DNA of 64,000 bases, taken from contig NZ_DASYHI010000020.1 of assembly GCF_035998675.1 (NCBI RefSeq), forward strand, positions 744,001-808,000. Reading direction: 5' to 3'. Source of the stretch: Telluribacter sp035998675 (GTDB lineage Bacteria; Bacteroidota; Bacteroidia; Cytophagales; Spirosomataceae). The position numbers and the translations under genes were made by a program. Positions 27,120-36,387 of the stretch are shown piece by piece (position 1 is the stretch's first letter; each line of letters opens with the position of its first letter). Under the pieces are notes generated by a model, which saw only the letters and a program-made list of their open reading frames with translations, did not search any database and was not told where the DNA came from.

Positions 27120-27305
27120 GTAGTTGATTAATTGAAAGTTGTGATGTAGACAGGAAAGCATCTATCAAAAAAGCAAATTAAAAATTCTGGGTACTATTTG
27201 CAAAATATATGGTAGGAGTGGATGTTAAAGGACTATGTACGTACTTTGCAATTTGTTTTGTAGTGGTTACTACATAGGCCCTAATTGAACGAACTACCTG
27301 AAAAA

Positions 27306-28328
27306 ATGATAACGATTGATCTTCGCTCCGATACCATTACCCGGCCTACGCCTGACATGCAACAAGCCATGTGGTCCGCCGAAGTAGGCGATGATGTACT
27401 CGGAGATGACCCTACCGTCAATGCCCTCGAAGAAAAAGCCGCCCGGCTGTTTGGCATGTCGGCCGCTTTGTTTTGCCCCTCGGGTACCATGACCAACCAG
27501 TTGGCCATCAGGGTACATACCCAGCCCGGCAATGAGGTAATTTGCGATAAACTCTCCCACATATACCTTTACGAAGGCGGAGGTATCATGCTCAACGCGC
27601 TTTCGTCGGTGCGGTTGCTGGAAGGGGACCGCGGGCGGGTTACGGCTCGTCAGGTCAGGGACGCCATCAATAACCCGGACGATGTACATGCGCCCCTGAC
27701 CCGGCTGGTGTCGCTCGAAAATACCATGAACAAAGGCGGCGGGGCCTATTACGACTTTGACGAAATCAAGGCCATTCGCCGCCTGTGCGATGACCACGGA
27801 CTGGCCCTGCACCTGGACGGTGCTCGGCTCTTTAACGCCCTGGTCGAAACGGGTGAGTCACCCGCTCAGTACGGACTGGAATTTGACTCAATCAGCATTT
27901 GTCTTTCCAAAGGGCTGGGCTGTCCGGTGGGTTCACTGCTACTGGGCAAAACAGAATTTATCAAAAAGGCCCGTCGCTTCCGGAAGTCAATGGGCGGAGG
28001 ATGGCGGCAGGCGGGGTACCTGGCCGCTGCTGGTATCTACGCCCTTGACCACCACGTGGACCGCCTCAAAGAAGACCACAGCCGGGCCCGGGCCATTGGC
28101 GAAATGCTGAGTCAGAAGGCCGAAGTGGAAGCCATTTATCCCATTGACACCAATATCGTCATTATGCAGCTACCCGACTCCATTACGGCCGAAGACTACG
28201 TTCGCCAGCTTGAGATGATGCGCATCAGGGCGGTTCCGTTCGGCAAGCATCTCGTACGCTTTGTCACACACCTTGACTTTACGGATGAGCACCTGGACGA
28301 GTTGAACAAACGACTTCAGAAAGTGTAG
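27306..28328 (+). CDS. ltaE: Low-specificity L-threonine aldolase
   Basis: A 340-residue PLP enzyme of fold type I that splits L-threonine (or allo-threonine) into glycine and acetaldehyde. MITIDLRSDTITRPTPDM is the family start, so ATG at 27306 is used rather than the upstream TTG at 27285. LHLDGARLFNA holds the PLP-interacting Asp and Arg, and SICLSKGLGCPVGS contains the Schiff-base Lys202. The end KHLVRFVTHLDFTDE is also typical. Transcribed alone, with a good terminator about 115 bp downstream. Confidence 0.93.
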   Translation: MITIDLRSDTITRPTPDMQQAMWSAEVGDDVLGDDPTVNALEEKAARLFGMSAALFCPSGTMTNQLAIRVHTQPGNEVICDKLSHIYLYEGGGIMLNALSSVRLLEGDRGRVTARQVRDAINNPDDVHAPLTRLVSLENTMNKGGGAYYDFDEIKAIRRLCDDHGLALHLDGARLFNALVETGESPAQYGLEFDSISICLSKGLGCPVGSLLLGKTEFIKKARRFRKSMGGGWRQAGYLAAAGIYALDHHVDRLKEDHSRARAIGEMLSQKAEVEAIYPIDTNIVIMQLPDSITAEDYVRQLEMMRIRAVPFGKHLVRFVTHLDFTDEHLDELNKRLQKV

Positions 28329-28443
28329 AAGTACCTGGAACATGGTACTTACGAGCCTTTTTATTTGAGCAATAAAGTAAGTAAGGAGTACTATCGGCGG
28401 GCTGGGTAATTTCCCGCTACCTGATCAAATCCCTATTTTTTGG

Positions 28444-28476
28444 ACCGTAGCGAAACTCTCGTTACGGTTTTTTTTG
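28444..28476 (+). terminator. Intrinsic terminator
   Basis: A 10-bp stem with one G-T pair (28444-28453 with 28459-28468) followed by a run of eight Ts. Confidence 0.85.
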
Positions 28477-28687
28477 TTATATTTGAAGAATTACGTCTTC
28501 ACTAGCAAGTACTTATTACCCTCTCTGTCGTAGCGGTATTAGCCAACAGTCATCCATTAGAAGGGCATTTTTGTAAATAAGTCGATTTTGTAACTTTATT
28601 TGATTTTTGCATTTTTTGACTAGTTTTCCTTTTACTACCACCCAGGCTGGATGAGCAGCCCACAGATTTTAACTAATAGCAAGACAT

Positions 28688-28695
28688 TACCTTTG
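28688..28695 (+). promoter_or_regulatory. -7 box of the GNAT-nitrilase gene
   Basis: TACCTTTG fits TAnnTTTG perfectly. It is 14 nt before the ATG, so the leader would be very short (under 10 nt). No clear -33 TTTG is present. Confidence 0.5.
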
Positions 28696-28709
28696 AGAAA
28701 ATATCCCTT

Positions 28710-30266
28710 ATGAAAATTATTACCAGAAACCTCACCAAAGAAGATTACCCGGACCTGAAAGCGACCATGATTGAAGCCTACCGGGGAATTGGCGGACAGT
28801 ATTGGCACGAAGAAAAAATTGACATCCTGCTTGATAAATTTCCGGAAGGACAACTGTGCGTAGAGGTAGACGGCAAGGTGGTAGCCTGCGCGCTGGCCAT
28901 TGTGGTTATGTACGATAAATTCGGAGATGAGCATACGTACCAGGAAATTACGGGTAATTACAACTTTGGCACCCACGACCCCAAAGGGGATGTACTGTAC
29001 GGCATTGAGGTATTTGTACACCCCGGGTACCGCGACCTGCGGCTGGGCCGGCGCCTGTACGACGCCCGGAAGGAGGTGTGTGAGCGGCTGAACCTCCGGA
29101 GTATCGTGGCCGGTGGCCGCATTCCTAACTACAATACCTTCAGTAAAGAGCTTTCACCGAAGGAATACATTGAAAAGGTAAAGCGCCGGGAAATTTATGA
29201 TGCTACGCTTACGTTTCAACTGGCCAATGACTTCCACGTTAGGAAGGTACTTAAGAACTACCTGCCCGGCGATACCGAATCCAAAGACTACGCCACGCTG
29301 CTGGAGTGGAATAATATCTACTTTCAGCCCGACAAAAAGCGTACAAACCCCTCCGACTCCATTATCCGGATTGGTGTAGTACAATGGCAAATGCGTTTGT
29401 TTAACAACGTGCAGGCCTTTTATGACCAGGTGGAGTTTTTTGTTGATGCGGTAAGTTCTTATAAAGCCGACTTTATCCTGTTTCCGGAGTTCTTTAACAT
29501 GCCGCTGCTGGCAGAGTTTAACTACCTGCCCGAGCCGCAGGCTATCCGGCAACTGGCCAGCTATACCGAAGAGGTACGGAAAAAAATGCAGGAATTCGCC
29601 ATCTCTTACAATGTAAACATAGTGGGAGGTAGTATGCCGCTGATGGATGAAGGCGAATTGTATAACGCGGCTTACCTGTACCGCCGCGATGGTACCTACG
29701 AAGAGTACCGCAAGATTCACATTACACCCAACGAGGTACGTCACTACGGAATGGTGGGCGGCGACGACGTACAAATATTCGATACGGATTGCGGAAAAAT
29801 CGGGTTGGTTATCTGTTACGATGTGGAGTTTCCGGAACTGAGCCGGCTACTGGCCAAGCAGGGCATGGAAATCTTGTTTGTACCCTTCCTGACCGATACC
29901 CAAAACGGCTATATGCGAGTACGTAACTGCGCGCAGGCGCGGGCGATTGAAAACGAATGCTATGTGGCCATATCGGGTTGTGTGGGTAACCTGCCCGGCG
30001 TGGAGAACATGGATATTCACTACGCGCAGTCGGCGGTATTTACCCCCTCCGACTTTCAATTCCCGACCAATGCCGTTAAATCGGAAGCGACGCCTAATAC
30101 AGAAATGATGCTAATCGCGGACGTGGACCTGTTTCAGTTGAAAGAACTCCACGAACACGGCTCGGTGCAAACCATGAAAGACCGCCGTACGGACCTGTAC
30201 GACGTAACTATAAAAAAGTCACGGCGCAAACCAAAGGTAGTAATAAACCGCACCGAAGAAGCCTGA
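28710..30266 (+). CDS. Fusion of GNAT acetyltransferase and carbon-nitrogen hydrolase
   Basis: A 518-residue two-domain protein. Residues 1-200 are a GNAT domain (VFVHPGYRDLRLGRRLYDARKE contains the acetyl-CoA loop). Residues about 225-495 are a nitrilase-superfamily amidase with the Glu-Lys-Cys triad: Glu260 in FPEFFN, Lys335 in YRKIHITPNE and Cys369 in VICYDVEFPE. The combination occurs in several bacteria and is usually annotated as bifunctional, but substrates are unknown. One reading is that it acetylates and hydrolyses related amine/amide compounds. It is transcribed alone, with a hairpin downstream. Confidence 0.88.
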   Translation: MKIITRNLTKEDYPDLKATMIEAYRGIGGQYWHEEKIDILLDKFPEGQLCVEVDGKVVACALAIVVMYDKFGDEHTYQEITGNYNFGTHDPKGDVLYGIEVFVHPGYRDLRLGRRLYDARKEVCERLNLRSIVAGGRIPNYNTFSKELSPKEYIEKVKRREIYDATLTFQLANDFHVRKVLKNYLPGDTESKDYATLLEWNNIYFQPDKKRTNPSDSIIRIGVVQWQMRLFNNVQAFYDQVEFFVDAVSSYKADFILFPEFFNMPLLAEFNYLPEPQAIRQLASYTEEVRKKMQEFAISYNVNIVGGSMPLMDEGELYNAAYLYRRDGTYEEYRKIHITPNEVRHYGMVGGDDVQIFDTDCGKIGLVICYDVEFPELSRLLAKQGMEILFVPFLTDTQNGYMRVRNCAQARAIENECYVAISGCVGNLPGVENMDIHYAQSAVFTPSDFQFPTNAVKSEATPNTEMMLIADVDLFQLKELHEHGSVQTMKDRRTDLYDVTIKKSRRKPKVVINRTEEA

Positions 30267-30287
30267 TAAACCAGGTACCCCCTGTTT

Positions 30288-30319
30288 CGACAAGCGCCTG
30301 CAAAAGTGGGCGCTTGTCG
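30288..30319 (+). terminator. Hairpin terminator
   Basis: An 11-bp stem CGACAAGCGCC/GGCGCTTGTCG (30288-30298 and 30309-30319) with a 10-nt loop. Only a short, interrupted T-rich tail follows. Confidence 0.65.
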
Positions 30320-30354
30320 TGTTTATATACCTGGTTATTCTCTAATAAATAGTG

Positions 30355-30362
30355 TATATTTG
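30355..30362 (+). promoter_or_regulatory. Candidate -7 box
   Basis: TATATTTG matches TAnnTTTG. The leader to the ATG at 30460 would be about 90 nt. The -33 region is poor. Confidence 0.35.
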
Positions 30363-30459
30363 GTAAAACCTTCACACAATACCACTGCTTGATAGTTAGT
30401 TATAAATGAACACATTATATTCTCACCTGCCTGATTGAAACAGTTAACCTGGTTGCGTT

Positions 30460-31140
30460 ATGAAAAAATTCACTTTACCCGTACTACTGCTCCTGCTGGT
30501 CGTGGGTTTACGGGACGCCACTGCCCAAAGAAAGAAGGAAATTGCGTACGATTCTCTTTCGGATATTCACTACTATACCTTTATTGGTCAAAACTACGAC
30601 TACAACCGCAACACGCAGGAAGGAGGCTCCCATACGGTGGCTATCAAAGGCACTGCTTTTTTGTACAACGGATGGCCGAAAGGGCACATCCTGCTCGAAA
30701 ACGGGAGAAAGCTGCCGGTATACCTCAACTATAATGTCATGGAAGACCAACTGCTGGTGCTATGGGAAGGAAAAGAAACCCAGGTAACGCCCAGGCGCTT
30801 CTGGATAAACAAAAGGGAGTTTGTTCAGGTCCGGGGCCAGTACCTGGAGCTGATCCACGAGGGGAAAATAAACCTCCTGAAGCAGCACAAGGCCCGGCTC
30901 GACGAAGTCCAGAGAAACGGATACAACGATGCCATTAAGTATGATTTTGAATACGCCAAGCTCGAAACGCTCATGCTGCACACCGAAACGGATGAATTGA
31001 TTCCGATTCGGCTCAATGAGAAAAATATTATGTCCAAACTCGCCGACCAGCAGCAAACGGCCCGGGCGGTTATCAAGGAAAAAAATCTGAATCTAAAACA
31101 ACTCGACCATCTGGTTGACCTGCTGCAGTCACTGGATTAG
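30460..31140 (+). CDS. Secreted protein of unknown function
   Basis: A 226-residue protein with a signal peptide (MKKFTLPVLLLLLVVGLRDATAQ). It is not recognised as a named family. The mature part is predicted mixed beta then helical: YIFIGQ-like strands around Tyr/Gly-rich residues 35-110, a basic central section, and a C-terminal helical Lys/Glu/Leu-rich tail (QTARAVIKEKNLNLKQLDHLVDLLQ). The shape is that of periplasmic hypothetical proteins common in Cytophagales. It stands alone, convergent with the GDPD gene. Confidence 0.7.
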   Translation: MKKFTLPVLLLLLVVGLRDATAQRKKEIAYDSLSDIHYYTFIGQNYDYNRNTQEGGSHTVAIKGTAFLYNGWPKGHILLENGRKLPVYLNYNVMEDQLLVLWEGKETQVTPRRFWINKREFVQVRGQYLELIHEGKINLLKQHKARLDEVQRNGYNDAIKYDFEYAKLETLMLHTETDELIPIRLNEKNIMSKLADQQQTARAVIKEKNLNLKQLDHLVDLLQSLD

Positions 31141-31256
31141 GAGCTAAAAAGGGAGTATTTTAAATTTTGATTTAATGCCGCTGCGTAGTTTAGCGATGTA
31201 GTAGTTGCTAGAAACTACCTTCCCCGGCCTGCTTCCCCCTCTTCGGCCAGGGAGCA

Positions 31257-32123
31257 CTACTTTACCAGGCCCAATACTTTCCCCGCCTCAATGGGGCGGT
31301 CAGTAGAAAGTATATCGGCCCCATTCTCCACAAATTTCCGGTATACCTCGTCGCCGCGGGCCAGAGCCATGTTATCCAGGTTACCGAGGGTACCCAGTAT
31401 ACACAGGATACCTTTCTGGTGCAGGAATTCGTAGAGTTCGGCGGGGGCCTCGCGGGTACCCACAAAAGCTACCATACGGTTGTCGGGGACTCCGGCTTCC
31501 CGCAGGCGCTGGTACTCTTCCCGGTTCCGAATCGTAACCGAAATCGTCAGGCCGGGGTCAAGCCGGTGTACCAGCTCCGCCTGCTGTACCGTATACGTAA
31601 TTATAGCCGCGTAATTGGCGGCACCGGCCTCCTGCACCGCCTCCACCACCCGGTGGAGCGGTACGCTCCGTTTCACGTCCAGCGTATAGATAACTTTATT
31701 TTCCCCCCATTTGAGGACCTCGTCCAGGGTAGGTATATGGTAGCGGGTGCGGTTGCCTTTGTTGTCTTCCAGGTACAGCGACCGGGCGTACTCCCAACTT
31801 TGGTCGGCTACGCGGCCACTGCCCGTGGTAGTGCGCTCGTAGGTGTCGTCGTGCATCATCAGCAAAACACTGTCGCGGGTCATGGCTATATCGGTCTCAA
31901 TCACGACGGGCATCCGGCGCGCCAGAAAAGCAAATGATTCCAGGCAGTTTTCGGGGTAGCCCGTGTAGTCGCCCCCGCCCCGGTGAGCACTTATCTGCGG
32001 CTTTTTACCCGGCTCGTAGCGCAGGTAGCTGGTCAGGTCGTTTACCCGCACATAAGTCCGGGGCGAGCAGGCTGTGAGCCCGAGTAGAAGAGCAGGGAGA
32101 AGCAGGAGTCTTAATAACTTCAT
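31257..32123 (-). CDS. Glycerophosphodiester phosphodiesterase family lipoprotein
   Basis: A 288-residue lipoprotein (lipobox LTAC, Cys19). The GDPD catalytic set is complete: His47-Arg48 in SAHRGG, Glu58 in PEN, Glu77 and Asp79 in VIETDIAMT, and His91 in MMHDDTYERTTTG. It should hydrolyse glycerophosphodiesters to glycerol-3-phosphate and an alcohol in the periplasm. The C-terminal ADILSTDRPIEAGKVL closes the TIM barrel as usual. A -7 box lies 26 nt upstream. Confidence 0.92.
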   Translation of the reverse strand: MKLLRLLLLPALLLGLTACSPRTYVRVNDLTSYLRYEPGKKPQISAHRGGGDYTGYPENCLESFAFLARRMPVVIETDIAMTRDSVLLMMHDDTYERTTTGSGRVADQSWEYARSLYLEDNKGNRTRYHIPTLDEVLKWGENKVIYTLDVKRSVPLHRVVEAVQEAGAANYAAIITYTVQQAELVHRLDPGLTISVTIRNREEYQRLREAGVPDNRMVAFVGTREAPAELYEFLHQKGILCILGTLGNLDNMALARGDEVYRKFVENGADILSTDRPIEAGKVLGLVK

Positions 32124-32149
32124 TTATAGGTAACTTTCCTTATAAGCCA

Positions 32150-32157
32150 CAAAGGTA
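32150..32157 (-). promoter_or_regulatory. -7 box of the GDPD gene
   Basis: On the minus strand the sequence reads TACCTTTG, a full match to TAnnTTTG, 26 nt before the ATG at 32123. No clear -33 element. Confidence 0.45.
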
Positions 32158-32288
32158 CCTCTTGTGAACGAAGCAGTGGCTAAAAATAATGTAAAGGTCC
32201 CACTTCCGCCGACCTGTTGCTTCTTACCACTCATCCTTTCGGGATTCCATTCGTGTACTATGCAATGCAAAGTACCTAATATAACCCA

Positions 32289-32296
32289 TACATTTG
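32289..32296 (+). promoter_or_regulatory. -7 box, first of twin promoters
   Basis: TACATTTG, followed by ACAGTC and about 15 nt later ACTATTAG, an arrangement repeated at 32840. The leader to 32345 is about 40 nt. Confidence 0.5.
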
Positions 32297-32344
32297 TACA
32301 GTCAATAACGACAACTATTAGTCACTTTTTAAATTTACAAAGCC

Positions 32345-32725
32345 ATGAAAAACACATTCAAAACTCTGATCTGCGCCCTGGCGCTTAGCACAACGGTAGC
32401 CTTTGCCGGAAACGAAAAAGAAGCCGCCAAACCTACCACGTTCGCCACGGGTGTTTACACTTCCCTGGATGGTAAACTAACGGTAAATGTTGTGAAGAAA
32501 AGCAGAATCCCTACGACTGTCCTGATCCGCAACGCCGCCGGGGACATTCTGACCCGTGAGTTCATTAGCAAGAAGCAACTGAAGCAATCGTATAAGTTTG
32601 ATGTCAGTGACCTGCGGGAAGGTGAGTACACGGTGGAAGTAGTGGGTAACGGCGAAAAAGAGGTTAAATCCTTCACCATCACCAGCCGGATCCTGGTAAC
32701 CAAGCGTACGCTGACGGTCGAGTAG
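32345..32725 (+). CDS. Small secreted beta-sandwich protein, unknown function
   Basis: A 126-residue protein with a signal peptide (MKNTFKTLICALALSTTVAFA). After the signal, GVYTSLDGKLTVNVVKK, TVLIRNAAGDIL and FDVSDLREGEYTVEVVG give the strand and turn pattern of the small beta-sandwich seen in type IX secretion sorting tails and DUF3244-like proteins, here as a free-standing domain. That likeness is by pattern only. Its promoter, leader and signal-peptide DNA closely resemble those of the next gene, so the pair arose by duplication of at least the 5' region. Confidence 0.7.
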   Translation: MKNTFKTLICALALSTTVAFAGNEKEAAKPTTFATGVYTSLDGKLTVNVVKKSRIPTTVLIRNAAGDILTREFISKKQLKQSYKFDVSDLREGEYTVEVVGNGEKEVKSFTITSRILVTKRTLTVE

Positions 32726-32839
32726 TCGGGGCATGAGCGGACGTTGAACCCTTCCGGGACATATACATAGAATAACGTCCGCTCATCACCTTCCTTTTCC
32801 GTTCATTAACTTAGTAAAATACAATTCCGAATACCCGCA

Positions 32840-32847
32840 TACCTTTG
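32840..32847 (+). promoter_or_regulatory. -7 box, second of twin promoters
   Basis: TACCTTTG followed by CACAGTCGATTAAGAC and ACTATTAG, closely similar to the sequence after 32289. The leader to 32899 is about 45 nt. Confidence 0.5.
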
Positions 32848-32898
32848 CACAGTCGATTAAGACATTACTATTAGCCAACATTTAAAAAATAACAAGCC

Positions 32899-33189
32899 AT
32901 GAAAAATTCAATCAAAATCTTCGTTTGCGCCCTGGCGCTCAGCACTTCGGTCCTTGGTACTACCGCTTCTTATGCCGGTACAATTTCAGAGGACAGCACT
33001 ACTACCAAAACAACTACCTTGGTAGATGGAAAAGCAAACATTCAGAAGGCAATGCAGAATTTGCCCGCCACTGTTCCCCCCATGGAAACTCCTGCCCCCT
33101 GCAAGGACCGTGTGGTTCTGAGCAAGAAATATACTCCTGAGCAGAAAGCAGCCATCACTGGTTTGCAGCTTTCGGGCCAGGCAAAATAA
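32899..33189 (+). CDS. Small secreted protein, unknown function
   Basis: A 96-residue protein. The signal peptide MKNSIKIFVCALALSTSV is a near copy of that of the previous gene, but the mature part is unrelated: a Thr-rich start (STTTKTTTL), then PPMETPAPCKDRVVLSKKYTPEQKAAITGLQLSGQ with one cysteine. It is not a known family. The joining of a shared promoter/signal module to a different mature domain is visible directly. A strong bidirectional terminator follows. Confidence 0.65.
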   Translation: MKNSIKIFVCALALSTSVLGTTASYAGTISEDSTTTKTTTLVDGKANIQKAMQNLPATVPPMETPAPCKDRVVLSKKYTPEQKAAITGLQLSGQAK

Positions 33190-33287
33190 TCAAATTGGAT
33201 TTGGTTAGAGCCGAAACTTCCCCATCAGAAGCGTAGGTATTTAGGTTGTGAACCCAAAATTAGTGGTAATTAAGGGAGGTAATTTGC

Positions 33288-33318
33288 AAACAGGGAGAGG
33301 TTGTTCCTCTCCCTGTTT
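33288..33318. terminator. Bidirectional terminator
   Basis: A 13-bp perfect stem (33288-33300 with 33306-33318), loop TTGTT, followed by TGTTTTTAT. It lies between the small secreted protein gene and convergent leuS. Confidence 0.85.
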
Positions 33319-33323
33319 TGTTT

Positions 33324-36149
33324 TTATATCACTACGTTAACAATCCGCCTGGGTACTACTATGACCTTTTTAGGCGTTTTACCTTCCAGCCAGCGCTGTA
33401 CTGTCTCGTTGGTCAAGACTTCTTTTTCAATATCCGGCGGGGCTGTATCCAGGGCGAAAGGCAGGGTAGTCCGTACTTTGCCGTTGATCTGAATGGGATA
33501 CTCAAATATATCATCTACCACGTACTGCTGCTCCCACTTTGGAAATTGTGCTTTCGATACAGTACCTTTTTCGTTCCCCAAAGCCGCCCACAGTTCTTCG
33601 CTTATGTGGGGCGCATAGGACGAAAGCAATACTACCAGCTCCTGCAATACGGCTTTTTTATGGCATTTCAGGCTGCTTAATTCATTAACGCACACCATAA
33701 AAGCGCTCACGGCGGTATTGAAAGAGAAGTTCTCAATGTCTTCTTCAACTTTCTTAATGGTCTTGTGCAGGATGCGCAGTTCGTCGGCTTTAGGTTCTTC
33801 CTCGGTTACCATCCAGCGTCCGTTGTCGTTGTAGAATAACCTCCAGAACTTCCGGATAAACCGGAAAGTACCGTCTATGCCGTTGGTGTTCCAGGGTTTG
33901 GCCTGCTCAAGTGGCCCCAGGAACATCTCGTAGAGGCGTAAGGTATCGGCTCCGTATTTACTTACTATGTCGTCCGGGTTCACGACGTTGAACTTTGACT
34001 TCGACATTTTCTCTACCTCTACCCCACACAGGTACCTGTCCTGCGAGGGACCGCTCTCTTCCAGGATAAACTCCGCCTTTTCACCGGCGATATCCTGGCG
34101 GGTGGCTTTGAATCTTTCGACATCCAGCACATCATTCTCCACAATATTCACATCCACGTGCAGGGGAGTTACTTCGTACTGGTCCTTAAGTCCGGCACTT
34201 ACAAATACGGGTTTGCTGTAGTCAGTACTCTTGACCCGGTAAACAAAGTTACTGCGCCCCTGAATCATGCCCTGGTTAATGAGCTTTTTGAAGGGCTCCT
34301 CTTCGGGTACGTAGCCGCGGTCTTTCAGGAACTTGTTCCAGAAGCGGCTGTACAACAGGTGCCCGGTGGCGTGCTCGGTACCGCCAATGTACAGGTCAAC
34401 CTGACGCCAGTAGTTAATAGCTTCACCGGAGGCAAAGGCGTCCTGGTTCTGCGGGTCCATGTACCGGTACCAGTACCAGCTGCTACCGGCCCAGCCGGGC
34501 ATGGTACTTAGCTCGTAGTCGTACCGGGTGCCGTCGCCCGCGTGCTGGTACTTCCAGTCTTCGGCCCGGCCCAGGGGTGGCTCACCCGATTCAGTGGGCA
34601 GGTACTTGTCAACGGCAGGCAGTTCCAGGGGCAGGTCGCTTTCCTCAATCAGGTAAGGTACTCCCTGCCGATAGTAAACCGGTACGGGCTCGCCCCAGTA
34701 CCTTTGCCGGCTGAAAACCGCGTCGCGCAGCCGGTAGTTGATTTTGCCTTTGCCCCTCCCCTGCTCTTCCAGCCAGTTTATCAGGACAGTAGTTGCTTCC
34801 TGGTAGGTAAGGCCGTTTATTATACCCGAGTTGATGTACCGGCCTTCCTTGGTGGCGTCGGCTTCTACCTCTATATCCTTCTGGGCATCCAGAATGGGTA
34901 CAATGGGCAAGCCGAAGTGGCGGGCAAAGTTCCAGTCGCGCTGGTCGCCGGACGGTACAGCCATTACAGCGCCGGTACCGTAGCCAGCCAGCACGTAGTC
35001 GGCAATGTAAACCGGTATTTTTTCCCCGTTAAAAGAATTAATCGCGTGCGCTCCGGTAAATGCTCCGGAAACGGTTTTGACGTCGGCCATCCGGTCCCGC
35101 TCCGACTTCCTCCTGGTTTTTTCCAGATAGGCGTCAATCTCGCCCTGCTGGGCGGCGGTGGTTATTTCGGCTACCAGTTCGTGCTCCGGTGCCAGTACCA
35201 TAAAGGTTACCCCATAGATGGTATCAACGCGGGTGGTAAATACTTCTATTCGCCGGCCGGCATGCTGGTCTACTTCAAACTTAACCAGGGCACCTACCGA
35301 GCGGCCGATCCAGTTGCGTTGCTGCTCTTTGAGCGATTCGGTCCATTCAAGGCCGTCGAGGCCGTCGAGCAGGCGCTGCGCGTAGGCAGTGATCCGCATC
35401 ATCCACTGGCGCATAAGCTTTTGCTCCACCGGAAAGCCGCCCCGCTCCGATACCCCATCTTTTACCTCGTCGTTGGAAAGTACCGAACCCAGGCCCGCGC
35501 ACCAGTTTACGGTGGCGTCGGCCACGTAGGTCAGGCGGTATTTCAACGTCATAAGGTACTGCTCTTCCTCGCTCATGGTACGCCAGTCGTCGGCGGTAAA
35601 GGAAGGTGTATCTTCATCACAAGGGGCATTTACCTCCCGATTACCCACGTTTTCAAACAGGGCGATCAATGACTCAATGGGCTCGGCTTTCTGGGTTTTG
35701 TTGTTATACCAGCTGCGGAACAACTCCATGAATATCCATTGGGTCCAGCGGTAGTAATCAGGGCTGGAAGTGCGTACCTCGCGGCTCCAGTCGTAGCTGA
35801 ACCCAATGTTCTTGAGCTGCTCAATGTACCTGTTTATATTTTGTTCGGTTGTAATGGCCGGGTGCTGGCCCGTTTGGATGGCATACTGCTCAGCGGGCAG
35901 ACCAAAACTGTCAAAGCCCATCGGGTGCAGCACGTTAAATCCTTTCAGGCGCTTGTACCGCGAGTAAATATCGGAAGCAATGTACCCAAGGGGGTGCCCC
36001 ACGTGTAGTCCTGCCCCCGAGGGGTACGGAAACATGTCCAGCACGTAGTATTTGGGCTTAGTGGCGTGGGACTCTATCCGGTAGGTCTGGTTTTCTTCCC
36101 AGTACTTTTGCCAGTTAGCTTCTATTTCGCGGTGATTGTATTCACTCAT
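33324..36149 (-). CDS. leuS: Leucyl-tRNA synthetase
   Basis: A 941-residue class I synthetase that charges tRNA-Leu. The HIGH-equivalent is HVGHPLGY in MFPYPSGAGLHVGHPLGY near residue 45, the CP1 editing domain contains FTTRVDTIYGVTFMVLAPEH, and KMSKSKFNVV is the second signature motif. The tRNA-binding C-terminal domain ends VIVVPRRIVNVVI. Full length for Bacteroidota. An insert of Glu/Asp-rich sequence near residue 150-165 (VNAPCDEDTPSFTADDW) is normal for the phylum. Minus-strand -7 box upstream at 36200-36207. Confidence 0.97.
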   Translation of the reverse strand: MSEYNHREIEANWQKYWEENQTYRIESHATKPKYYVLDMFPYPSGAGLHVGHPLGYIASDIYSRYKRLKGFNVLHPMGFDSFGLPAEQYAIQTGQHPAITTEQNINRYIEQLKNIGFSYDWSREVRTSSPDYYRWTQWIFMELFRSWYNNKTQKAEPIESLIALFENVGNREVNAPCDEDTPSFTADDWRTMSEEEQYLMTLKYRLTYVADATVNWCAGLGSVLSNDEVKDGVSERGGFPVEQKLMRQWMMRITAYAQRLLDGLDGLEWTESLKEQQRNWIGRSVGALVKFEVDQHAGRRIEVFTTRVDTIYGVTFMVLAPEHELVAEITTAAQQGEIDAYLEKTRRKSERDRMADVKTVSGAFTGAHAINSFNGEKIPVYIADYVLAGYGTGAVMAVPSGDQRDWNFARHFGLPIVPILDAQKDIEVEADATKEGRYINSGIINGLTYQEATTVLINWLEEQGRGKGKINYRLRDAVFSRQRYWGEPVPVYYRQGVPYLIEESDLPLELPAVDKYLPTESGEPPLGRAEDWKYQHAGDGTRYDYELSTMPGWAGSSWYWYRYMDPQNQDAFASGEAINYWRQVDLYIGGTEHATGHLLYSRFWNKFLKDRGYVPEEEPFKKLINQGMIQGRSNFVYRVKSTDYSKPVFVSAGLKDQYEVTPLHVDVNIVENDVLDVERFKATRQDIAGEKAEFILEESGPSQDRYLCGVEVEKMSKSKFNVVNPDDIVSKYGADTLRLYEMFLGPLEQAKPWNTNGIDGTFRFIRKFWRLFYNDNGRWMVTEEEPKADELRILHKTIKKVEEDIENFSFNTAVSAFMVCVNELSSLKCHKKAVLQELVVLLSSYAPHISEELWAALGNEKGTVSKAQFPKWEQQYVVDDIFEYPIQINGKVRTTLPFALDTAPPDIEKEVLTNETVQRWLEGKTPKKVIVVPRRIVNVVI

Positions 36150-36199
36150 GCGTACTTTTTATTTCGGTTAATTGGTAGAATCATCGGGTAGTATGCCCG

Positions 36200-36207
36200 C
36201 AAAATTA
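36200..36207 (-). promoter_or_regulatory. Candidate -7 box of leuS
   Basis: On the minus strand TAATTTTG matches TAnnTTTG, about 50 nt before the ATG. TTTG further upstream is too close (13 nt) for a standard -33. Confidence 0.35.
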
Positions 36208-36387
36208 GCGTTTTTGGTAACAAACTGATATAGTACCTCTGGCCTTTCCCGGCAAAGTGCAAGTTACTCCGGATGGGGAAACGACTACCCAAACTTCTTT
36301 TTAAGTCAGGTTTTGGGGGTACAGTACCCTATGGTACAGATTTTTCTGCACTCTTTCCTTAGTAACATACTTTAAACTTTAATCGCT

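Larger units (their letters stand above)
28329..28709. other. 381-bp intergenic region with terminator and promoter
   Basis: Holds the threonine aldolase terminator (28444-28476) and, at its right end, a -7 box for the next gene. The middle (about 28500-28680) is AT-rich with no supported gene. Confidence 0.5.

Noticed and set aside
27244..27252. TAC-TTTG-like sequence upstream of the threonine aldolase gene as a -7 box
   Set aside because: Spacing between TA and TTTG is one base short of the consensus and no -33 element fits.
34542..35672. 376-codon plus-strand frame
   Set aside because: Lies wholly antisense to leuS, which has complete motifs.
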